Positions 1-5,047 of a DNA stretch of 5,047 nt are shown one piece after another (the first letter of the stretch is position 1; each line of letters opens with the position of its first letter). Where the stretch lies: the NCBI GenBank assembly GCA_016199685.1, contig JACQGD010000038.1, positions 1-5,047 of the forward strand, in the 5' to 3' direction. A model generated the notes under the pieces. That model was given only the letters and a program-made list of their open reading frames with translations, searched no databases and was not told the origin of the DNA. Source of the DNA: Candidatus Saccharimonadota bacterium. GTDB lineage: Bacteria > Patescibacteriota > Saccharimonadia > Saccharimonadales > Saccharimonadaceae. The translations under genes and the position numbers were made by a program.

Positions 1-1055
1 ACATGGAAGAAGATGCAGGAAAGCTTACGCACTACACCGACTATAGCCTAGTAGATTTGAACCGAGCTGGTACGCCGCTTATTGAAATTGTTTCAGAGCC
101 GGATATTCATTCTCCAGCAGCTGCAAAGGCCTTCGCAGCTGAGCTTCATAGGCTTATGACATACGCGGGTGTTACGCGAGGTGATCTGTATCATGGTAAT
201 ATGCGCTTTGACGTAAACGTATCGGTAGCACTTAAAGGCGCAAACGAACTAGGCAAGCGCGCAGAAGTAAAGAATCTCAATTCCTTTAGAAGCGTTGAAA
301 AGGCTGCAGAGTACGAATTTAACCGACAAGTTGACCTCGTCGAAAGTGGTCAAGAAGTCGTGCAGGAAACTCGTGGCTGGGACGATACAAAGATGATGAC
401 CAATAGTCAACGCAGTAAAGAGGATGCTCAAGATTATCGGTACATGCCAGATGCTGATATTCCTCCAGTTCTACTCTCCGATGAGGAAATTCAAGCAATT
501 CAAGCAACTGTCCCAAAGCTACCTGGAGAATATCGCAATGAATGGGCGAATCTCGGACTCGACAGCTCGGTAGTGAATGCGCTACTAAGCCGCCAAAGTG
601 ATGCAGTGGTGATTGCCCAGGTGCACAAAGCTGCCGGTGATGCTTCGGCGAAGCGTGTTGCTCACTGGTTTGTTAGTGCAGTTGATCAAAGTGACGAAGC
701 AACTGAACGTAAGGAGACGCTGACATCTGAGCCATTTATAGAGTTAGCGACAATGGTTGAGAAGAATGAGCTTTCAAGTACCGCTGCAAAAGAGATTTTT
801 AACGAACTACTCGTAGGCGACGAATCTCCGCGCGCAATAGCTGAGGCAAAAAATCTCCTTCAAGTAAGTGACGAAAGCGCTATTCGAGCTATTGTCGATG
901 AGGTGCTTGACGACCCAGCGAGTGTGCAGTCTGTTCAGGATATTAAAGAAGGTAAAGACAAAGCAATTGGCTACCTTGTTGGGCAAGTAATGAAAAAGTC
1001 TCAAGGTAAGGCAAACCCAGCGCTTGCACAAAAACTCATCCGCGAAAAACTATAA
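1..1055 (+). CDS. gatB: Aspartyl/glutamyl-tRNA amidotransferase subunit B (5'-partial)
   Basis: GatB is the tRNA-binding and kinase subunit of the GatCAB complex. It phosphorylates the Glu or Asp on misacylated Glu-tRNA(Gln) or Asp-tRNA(Asn), so that ammonia from GatA can convert it to Gln or Asn. The frame is open from base 1. The ATG at 3 is an internal Met in the family motif LHMEEDAGK, so it is not the true start; roughly 125 N-terminal codons are probably missing (family length about 475). Counting from that Met, visible signatures are DLNRAGTPLIEIVSEPD (18-34), GNMRFDVNVS (65-74), EVKNLNSFRSVEKA (88-101), QETRGWDD (121-128), QRSKEDAQDYRYMPD (136-150), and a C-terminal YqeY-like helical tail ending in GYLVGQVMKKSQGKANPAL. 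The usual Cys of the 'MRCD' motif is Phe here (residue 69). TAA at 1053-1055 overlaps the next ATG by one base. Identification is secure. Confidence 0.97.
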   Translation, partial: MEEDAGKLTHYTDYSLVDLNRAGTPLIEIVSEPDIHSPAAAKAFAAELHRLMTYAGVTRGDLYHGNMRFDVNVSVALKGANELGKRAEVKNLNSFRSVEKAAEYEFNRQVDLVESGQEVVQETRGWDDTKMMTNSQRSKEDAQDYRYMPDADIPPVLLSDEEIQAIQATVPKLPGEYRNEWANLGLDSSVVNALLSRQSDAVVIAQVHKAAGDASAKRVAHWFVSAVDQSDEATERKETLTSEPFIELATMVEKNELSSTAAKEIFNELLVGDESPRAIAEAKNLLQVSDESAIRAIVDEVLDDPASVQSVQDIKEGKDKAIGYLVGQVMKKSQGKANPALAQKLIREKL

Positions 1056-1315
1056 TGTCAGCTCACTTGATTGTCATTCAAGGCGCACCTGGAAGTGGTA
1101 AGACAACGCTTGCCGAGAATCTGTCGCGGAGACTTTCTTACCCAATTGTCAGTAAAGACACACTAAAGGAGGCACTGGGTGAATCCTTGACGGTCTCAAC
1201 GGTTGCTGACACGAATGAAACAGCCTACAAAAGCCGTTATTGCCGCCGCTGGTTTTGGAACACGCTTTTTGCCTCAAACCAAGGCTATGCCAAAAGAAAT
1301 GCTGCCTATTATTGA
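1055..1315 (+). pseudogene. Truncated P-loop (AAA_33-like) kinase remnant, out of frame into galU
   Basis: This ORF starts with ATG in a TAATG overlap with the gatB stop, an arrangement typical of translational coupling. Residues 5-18 form beta strand 1 plus a perfect Walker A loop, GAPGSGKTT (10-18). IVSKDTLKEALGESL (31-45) resembles the segment after the P-loop in small zeta-toxin/AAA_33-type nucleotide kinases. These proteins are normally about 160-200 residues with an LID/Arg-rich region and an adenine-binding part, none of which is present. From about residue 54 (base 1214) the DNA is the 5' end of galU read in another frame, giving an unnatural basic and aromatic tail up to TGA at 1313-1315. 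I infer a deletion that removed the 3' two thirds of the kinase gene. A short peptide may still be made, but catalytic function is unlikely. Substrate is unknown. A sequencing or assembly join is the alternative explanation. Confidence 0.62.
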
Positions 1316-2120
1316 TAAACCTATTATTCAATATGTTGTCGAGGAGCTCGTAGAAGCAGGTATAAAAGACATAATTATTGTTGGAAGCAGCAATAAACGT
1401 GCTATTGAAGACCACTTTGATTCACCAAATGAAGATTTGCTCGCAAACCTGCGCGCAGGTGGAGAAAAGAAAAAGCCACTTATAGATAAGCTTGACGAAC
1501 TATCGGAGCTCGCTAATTTCATCTACGTCCGTCAAAAAGGACCCTATGGTAATGCAACGCCGATTGACTGCGTTTCACACCTTATCGGCGAAGACGAACC
1601 GTTTATCTACACTTTTGCAGATGATTTCATTGTTGCATCTCCGACTCGTTTTTCACAAATGGTTGAAGTGTATAAGCAAAAGCAGGCTCCTGTCTTTACG
1701 TGTAAGCCTGTCGTGACAGATAGTGAATATGATCGATATGGTATTGTCGCGGGTGAAACTGTGGGCGATGGCTTAATGAAGATATCACACATCGTTGAAA
1801 AGCCTGGAAAAGATAACGCTCCATCGAATCTTGCATCCGTCAGTAGCTACCTCCTTACTGGTCAACTATTTTCGTATCTCGATGAAGCGAAGCGTGAATA
1901 TGACGGGCAAGGTGAGTTTACGATCCAGCCAATTATGCAGAAAATGATTGATGATGGCATCGATCATTATGCGTGTGAAATTAAAAACGGTACATACTAC
2001 GATACCGGAGATAAACTCGAGTACCTAAAGACAGTTATCGACTTTGGACTTGCTCATGAAGAAATGGGTGACGATTTGCGAAAGCATTTGCAAAACCGAT
2101 TGAGCTTAGGCTCAGAGTAG
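1215..2120 (+). CDS. galU: UTP--glucose-1-phosphate uridylyltransferase (UDP-glucose pyrophosphorylase)
   Basis: This cytoplasmic nucleotidyltransferase makes UDP-glucose from UTP and glucose 1-phosphate, feeding surface glycan and polysaccharide synthesis. From ATG 1215 it is 301 residues, normal for bacterial GalU. Signatures are AAGFGTRFLPQTKAMPKEML (10-30, nucleotide binding), DKPIIQYVVEE (34-44), FADDF (134-138, metal-binding Asp), EKPGKDNAPSNLA (195-207) and GTYYDTGDKLEYLK (259-272). Some positions depart from the proteobacterial pattern: GNA (112-114) where GHA is usual, and EFTIQP (234-239) where EIQLTD is usual. An in-frame TTG at 1203 would add four residues, but the protein homology starts at ATG 1215, which I prefer. 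Neither start has a clear Shine-Dalgarno sequence at normal distance; the nearest is AAAGGAGG at 1165-1172. The gene start coincides with the end of the kinase remnant. It ends in TAG. The GalU family is secure; exact sugar specificity is inferred. Confidence 0.93.
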   Translation: MKQPTKAVIAAAGFGTRFLPQTKAMPKEMLPIIDKPIIQYVVEELVEAGIKDIIIVGSSNKRAIEDHFDSPNEDLLANLRAGGEKKKPLIDKLDELSELANFIYVRQKGPYGNATPIDCVSHLIGEDEPFIYTFADDFIVASPTRFSQMVEVYKQKQAPVFTCKPVVTDSEYDRYGIVAGETVGDGLMKISHIVEKPGKDNAPSNLASVSSYLLTGQLFSYLDEAKREYDGQGEFTIQPIMQKMIDDGIDHYACEIKNGTYYDTGDKLEYLKTVIDFGLAHEEMGDDLRKHLQNRLSLGSE

Positions 2121-2122
2121 CA

Positions 2123-2131
2123 TGGTATACT
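2123..2131 (+). promoter_or_regulatory. Extended -10 promoter for the three-gene membrane cassette
   Basis: TGGTATACT lies just past the galU stop: a TGn extension followed by TATACT (2126-2131). The predicted transcript start is near 2138, giving a leader of about 25 bases with AAAGGA (2149-2154) eight bases before ATG 2163. No good -35 box sits at 17 bases; TTGAGC (2100-2105) is 20 bases upstream. The TGn extension could compensate. Position, spacing and the following ribosome binding site all agree, but no transcript evidence is available. Confidence 0.55.
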
Positions 2132-2162
2132 AAACCTAGTAATCTAACAAAGGAACTATTTC

Positions 2163-2411
2163 ATGGACTGGGCACAAATATTGGTCATTATATTGTCAAT
2201 CTTTTTAGCGTTATTTTTGCTACTTGGCATTGTACTGACAGTATTACTGATCCGTCTCACTCAACAGATACGAGATGTGACGTCTTCTGCTCAGCGTACC
2301 GCTAATGGTATTGAAGGTGTCGTTTCATCACTGACAAAGTTCAGTTCTCCAGGTATAGTAGCAAAAATGGCGTTTGGTCAAATTAAGAAATTAAAGAAAA
2401 GGAAGAAATAA
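2163..2411 (+). CDS. Small single-pass membrane protein, YtxG/DUF948-like
   Basis: This 82-residue protein has one strong N-terminal transmembrane segment (about residues 6-30, rich in I, L, V and F). It is followed by a polar, probably helical stretch with regularly spaced hydrophobics (LTQQIRDVTSSAQRTANGIEGVVSSL, split here as 32-45 and 46-57), then a very basic end, IKKLKKRKK. No signal-peptidase site is evident. A membrane-anchored helix ahead of a YtxH-family gene recalls the Bacillus ytxG (DUF948)-ytxH pair. The resemblance is in topology and context, with little specific sequence identity, so the family name is tentative. AAAGGA at 2149-2154 lies eight bases before the ATG, supporting the start. 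It is the first gene after the promoter at 2123-2131 and ends one base before the next ATG, implying an operon. Precise function is unknown; a role in the envelope or stress response is inferred. Confidence 0.8.
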   Translation: MDWAQILVIILSIFLALFLLLGIVLTVLLIRLTQQIRDVTSSAQRTANGIEGVVSSLTKFSSPGIVAKMAFGQIKKLKKRKK

Positions 2412-2412
2412 T

Positions 2413-2658
2413 ATGTCTAAAAAATTTGCATTTGGTGCAGTAATTGGTATGGTTGCAGGTGTAGTAGCAGGTGTTCTTACAGCTCCGAAAAGTGGTAAAG
2501 AGACTCGAGCAGATATTCAACTCAAAGCAAAAGAGCTGAAAGAAAAAGCTGTCGATACATCTGAGGCGGCCAAAGATAAAGCTGCAAAAACTGCTGAAGA
2601 TCTAAAAGATCGTGGCGCTCAGGCCATCGAAGACGCAAAGAACAATTTCAAAAAATAA
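2413..2658 (+). CDS. YtxH domain-containing protein
   Basis: This 81-residue protein carries the YtxH hallmark. A Gly/Ala/Val-rich membrane segment (FGAVIGMVAGVVAGVLTAP, residues 7-25, with glycines every 3-4 positions) is followed at once by KSGKETR (26-32). The remainder (33-81) is a highly charged Lys/Glu/Ala/Asp amphipathic helix with repeats such as KAKELKEKA, EAAKDKAAK and EDLKDRGAQ, reminiscent of LEA-like or apolipoprotein-like helices. YtxH proteins in Firmicutes belong to general-stress regulons, but their biochemical role is poorly defined. ATG 2413 is one base after the upstream TAA. AAGGA (2399-2403) lies nine bases before it, inside the previous gene's 3' end, so the start is well supported. 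It is probably co-transcribed with both neighbours. Family assignment is confident; function is not. Confidence 0.9.
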   Translation: MSKKFAFGAVIGMVAGVVAGVLTAPKSGKETRADIQLKAKELKEKAVDTSEAAKDKAAKTAEDLKDRGAQAIEDAKNNFKK

Positions 2659-2663
2659 GCGAC

Positions 2664-2963
2664 ATGGCAAAAGAGGCAAAACAAACTAAAAAGTCGCCAG
2701 TGAAAGCGTTCGTCCGTGGTGAACAGATGGGTGCACGGCGGACAATAATCGAAGAAATGTTTAATGATCTGTATAAAGATCGTCGAAACATCTACCTCAT
2801 GAACTTCATTCGAGGATTATTCTTTGGTATTGGTAGTGCGCTTGGTGGAACTATCATCATCGGTTTGATTATTTGGCTACTTAGTATATTTGTCGGACTT
2901 CCGGGTATTGGTCCGATTTTTGAAGGTGCGCAAGAGTCGCTTCAGACAACTGAAAAGAAGTAA
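2664..2963 (+). CDS. DUF5665-like small membrane protein
   Basis: This 99-residue protein has a basic N-terminus (residues 1-20). A conserved-looking amphipathic block, IIEEMFNDLYKDRRNIYLMN (28-47), is followed by FIRGLFFGIGSALGGT (48-63) and a hydrophobic segment to about residue 78 (IIIGLIIWLLSIFVGLPG). It ends in a short polar tail. The pattern 'E-F-x-D-L-Y-x-DRR-x-I-Y-x-MN-F-x-RG-x-x-x-G-x-GS-x-LGGT' matches my memory of DUF5665 proteins. These are membrane proteins of unknown function, common in small-genome bacteria. The ATG is five bases after the ytxH-like stop, and no clear Shine-Dalgarno sequence precedes it, so translation may depend on coupling to the upstream gene. It is the last gene of the cassette; its TAA lies in a small inverted repeat. 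The gene is real; its biochemical role is unknown. Confidence 0.85.
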   Translation: MAKEAKQTKKSPVKAFVRGEQMGARRTIIEEMFNDLYKDRRNIYLMNFIRGLFFGIGSALGGTIIIGLIIWLLSIFVGLPGIGPIFEGAQESLQTTEKK

Positions 2964-2973
2964 TTTTTACTTC
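2957..2973 (+). repeat. Perfect 7-bp inverted repeat across the cassette's last stop codon
   Basis: GAAGTAA (2957-2963) and TTACTTC (2967-2973) are exact reverse complements separated by TTT. The stem is AT-rich, with only two G-C pairs, and the downstream bases (GCACTCATAC) contain no T-run. It is therefore a poor intrinsic terminator for plus-strand transcription. On the minus strand the stem would be followed by TTTT, but no minus-strand gene precedes it. It may weakly affect the 3' end of the cassette mRNA or be chance. Confidence 0.35.
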
Positions 2974-3002
2974 GCACTCATACATACTTATTAAGCGTAA
3001 GT

Positions 3003-3011
3003 TGCTATAAT
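3003..3011 (+). promoter_or_regulatory. Extended -10 promoter directly before dnaE
   Basis: TGCTATAAT is a consensus TATAAT (3006-3011) with a TGn extension. No convincing -35 lies 16-18 bases upstream (2983-2988 reads CATACT). The expected transcript start, about seven bases after the hexamer, is near 3018, only about three bases before ATG 3021. Transcripts from here would be nearly leaderless. AAGGA (3012-3016) is also present four bases before the ATG and could serve as a ribosome binding site on read-through RNA from the upstream cassette. Confidence 0.6.
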
Positions 3012-3020
3012 AAGGATAGT

Positions 3021-5047
3021 ATGGAGGGACAAACTCAAGTTGCCGTTGCCGACAAGGTGACGCTCAAACCGTCGGATTATGTACACTTACATAATCACAG
3101 TCATCACAGTTTGTTGGATGGCTTGAGTAAAATACCCGATCTTGTAGACAAGGTGAAAGAACTGGGCATGGAAGCGACTGCTGTAACTGATCATGGAACG
3201 ATGAGCGGTACAATCGAGTTTTACAAAGCAGCGCAAAGCACTGGTATAAAGCCGATTATTGGTATGGAAGCGTATGTCGCAGCGCGCAGCCGCCACGACA
3301 GAGACCCATCGAAGGATAAGGCTCGCTATCACCTTATTTTGCTTGCGATGAATAATAAGGGATACGAAAACCTTATGAAACTGTCTTCGATAGCAAACCT
3401 TGAGGGAATGTACTATAAACCTCGAATTGATCATGACCTTCTTGAAGAGTATAACGAAGGACTCATTGCTCTGAGCGCATGTGCAAGTGGTGAGGTGGGT
3501 GAGGCGCTAAAGAATGATGATTATGAGCGTGCCCGAGATATGGCAGCATGGTATAAATCTATTTTTGGTGATCGATACTACCTCGAGCTTCAGGATCATG
3601 GTCATCCAGATTGTCCGGCAAAATGGGACGTTCAAGTAAAGATCAACCAAGGATTGGATAAAATTGCAGCTGAGCTTGATATTCCATGCGTAGTGACGAG
3701 TGATGGGCATTACCTCTCTCATGATGACCAAGATGCGCATGAAATTCTCCTCTGCGTAGGAACAGGCTCGTTTATATCCGACGAAAAACGAATGAGTCTT
3801 AAGGATTTCGAACTTCATGTTACTGATCCAATGGATATTATCAGCAGATGGAATACGACTAACCCCGAAGCTGTCGCGAATACTAAGCGGATTGCGGACA
3901 TGTGTGACGTAACGATCGAGCTCGGTGGAATTTTGATTCCAAAGTTTCCAGTGCCAGATGGTGAAACGGAAAAAACATTCCTGGACAGGCTCGTGTATCA
4001 AGGAATGGCCATGCGGTATGCTGATGTTGAGCCAGATAAAGCAAAGACACTCAGCGTTGAAGATATTAAGCCACTTCTCAACACAGAGCAAACTGATCGT
4101 CTTGAAATGGAGCTCGGTGTTCTCGATAAAATGGGATATAACGGCTACTTCTTGATCGTGCAGGACTTTATTAACTGGGGTAAAGACCAGGGCATTATCT
4201 TCGGGCCTGGTCGTGGCTCTGCTGCCGGGTCAATTATTGCCTACGCACTTAAAATAACTGATCTCGATCCACTGAAGTACGGACTTCTTTTTGAGCGATT
4301 CCTTAATCCCGATCGTATCTCAATGCCAGATATTGATGTGGATATTCAGGATACGCGGCGCGATGAAGTTATTCAGTACTGTTCGGATAAATACGGCGCC
4401 GATCATGTATCAAATATCGTGACATTTGGTAAGATGGCTGCACGTGCGGCGGTTCGCGATGTTGCTCGAGTACTCCAAGTTCCTTATGCAGAGGCGGATC
4501 GACTATCAAAAATGATCCCTCCTCCGGCACAGGGTCGACATATTCCACTTAAGAAATCTATCGTTGATGATGTTGATCTCAAAAAAGAATACGATTCAAA
4601 CCCAACGGCCAAGACGGTATTCGACTTTGCTGTCCGACTTGAAGGGACGATTCGTTCTCACGGCGTGCATGCATGTGGGGTTGTTATTGCACCGGATAAT
4701 CTCGTTAATTATCTTCCGCTTGAAATGGCGCAAAAAGGGGTGGTCTCTACACAATTTCCAATGGGTGAAGTCGAAGAACTCGGACTTCTTAAGATGGACT
4801 TTTTGGGGCTTTCGAACCTGACGATCATCAATAATGCACTGCGTATCATCAAGAAGGTATATAACACTGATATCGATCTTACGAAACTTCCCCTTGATGA
4901 TGTAAAAACATATGAATTATTCCAACGTGGTGACACAACGGGAGTGTTTCAGCTAGAGTCTGCTGGAATGAAGCGCTACCTCCGCGACCTTAAACCGACG
5001 GTGTTTGAAGATATTATTGCGATGGTTGCACTGTATCGTCCAGGGCC
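3021..5047 (+). CDS. dnaE: DNA polymerase III subunit alpha (3'-partial)
   Basis: This is the replicative DNA polymerase catalytic subunit, of DnaE type and not PolC: no 3'-5' exonuclease insertion is seen and the PHP domain is N-terminal. The frame stays open for 675 codons to the window end; the family is about 1,050-1,200 residues, so much of the fingers, the clamp-binding region and the OB domain lie outside. The PHP domain (about 20-290) begins HLHNHSHHSLLDG (22-34), with TDHG (56-59), GMEAYV (81-86) and SDGHYL (227-232). The palm shows GPGRGSAAGS (395-404) and MPDIDVD (435-441), giving D437 and D439. The third catalytic Asp is D593 in KMDFLGL. HGVHACGVVIAP (547-558) and GVFQLESAGMKRYL near the window end are also typical. 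ATG 3021 is chosen because it gives a normal short N-terminus; GTG 3057 is a weaker in-frame alternative with no ribosome binding site. It likely has its own promoter at 3003-3011. Confidence 0.97.
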   Translation, partial: MEGQTQVAVADKVTLKPSDYVHLHNHSHHSLLDGLSKIPDLVDKVKELGMEATAVTDHGTMSGTIEFYKAAQSTGIKPIIGMEAYVAARSRHDRDPSKDKARYHLILLAMNNKGYENLMKLSSIANLEGMYYKPRIDHDLLEEYNEGLIALSACASGEVGEALKNDDYERARDMAAWYKSIFGDRYYLELQDHGHPDCPAKWDVQVKINQGLDKIAAELDIPCVVTSDGHYLSHDDQDAHEILLCVGTGSFISDEKRMSLKDFELHVTDPMDIISRWNTTNPEAVANTKRIADMCDVTIELGGILIPKFPVPDGETEKTFLDRLVYQGMAMRYADVEPDKAKTLSVEDIKPLLNTEQTDRLEMELGVLDKMGYNGYFLIVQDFINWGKDQGIIFGPGRGSAAGSIIAYALKITDLDPLKYGLLFERFLNPDRISMPDIDVDIQDTRRDEVIQYCSDKYGADHVSNIVTFGKMAARAAVRDVARVLQVPYAEADRLSKMIPPPAQGRHIPLKKSIVDDVDLKKEYDSNPTAKTVFDFAVRLEGTIRSHGVHACGVVIAPDNLVNYLPLEMAQKGVVSTQFPMGEVEELGLLKMDFLGLSNLTIINNALRIIKKVYNTDIDLTKLPLDDVKTYELFQRGDTTGVFQLESAGMKRYLRDLKPTVFEDIIAMVALYRPG

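Noticed and set aside
3..5. ATG at base 3 as the real gatB start
   Set aside because: It falls inside the conserved LHMEEDAGK motif, well into the GatB catalytic domain. The frame is open to the window edge.
1187..1217. TTGACG (1187-1192) as the -35 box of a galU promoter
   Set aside because: The position 17 bases downstream reads CACGAA (1210-1215), not a -10 box, and it runs into the start codon.
2101..2114. TGAGC-TTAG-GCTCA hairpin at the galU 3' end as a terminator
   Set aside because: The stem has only 5 pairs, lies within coding sequence, and is followed by GAGTAGCATGG with no T-run.
1055..2120. Kinase-GalU fusion by programmed frameshifting
   Set aside because: A shift into the galU frame is possible after the TGA at 1188-1190, but there is no convincing slippery site. 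The kinase part holds only the P-loop, so a fusion would make little sense; truncation explains the arrangement better.
3087..3434. A 115-codon minus-strand open frame inside the PHP-encoding region
   Set aside because: It is antisense to the conserved PHP domain, has no ribosome binding site or promoter that I can see, and no recognisable domain.
3507..4091. A 194-codon minus-strand open frame inside dnaE
   Set aside because: It lies entirely antisense to strongly conserved dnaE codons. Its protein has no recognisable motif, and its Cys/Ile/His-rich composition is typical of an antisense shadow.

Overview
The window looks like an ordinary bacterial core-gene segment. All recognisable genes lie on the plus strand and are tightly packed with almost no intergenic DNA. 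The coding style (moderate-to-low GC, short genes, start codons abutting stops, extended -10 promoters) and the flavour of the GatB, GalU and DnaE proteins suggest a small-genome Patescibacteria/CPR lineage. Candidatus Saccharibacteria is my best guess, made from memory of protein style and not from a search. The standard code fits: stops are TAA or TAG, one TGA closes the broken ORF, and the long dnaE frame contains no in-frame TGA.

Layout, left to right. (1) Positions 1-1055 hold the C-terminal three quarters of gatB, which makes Gln-tRNA(Gln) and/or Asn-tRNA(Asn) by transamidation; its 5' end lies outside the window. (2) A P-loop kinase gene starts at 1055 in a TAATG overlap with gatB. Only its first 50-odd codons look like a kinase; it then runs out of frame into galU and stops at 1315, so it appears to be a truncated remnant. 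(3) galU (1215-2120) encodes UTP-glucose-1-phosphate uridylyltransferase. Its ATG sits exactly where the kinase-like sequence ends, and it has no obvious ribosome binding site of its own. (4) An extended -10 promoter at 2123-2131 precedes three very small genes (2163-2963): a YtxG/DUF948-like single-pass membrane protein, a YtxH-family protein and a DUF5665-like membrane protein. They are 1-5 bases apart and probably form an envelope or stress-related operon. (5) A second extended -10 promoter with a perfect TATAAT (3003-3011) sits only 9 bases before the ATG of dnaE (3021 to the window end). dnaE encodes the DNA polymerase III alpha subunit and is cut by the right edge after 675 codons. It keeps the polymerase aspartates and what looks like a full set of PHP-domain metal ligands.

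No RNA gene, CRISPR array, transposase, origin or phage gene was seen, and no gap between genes exceeds 60 bases. I do not see a new multi-gene system. The points most worth a second look are the kinase/galU junction, the possibly leaderless dnaE transcript, the intact PHP metal site and the small membrane-protein operon.
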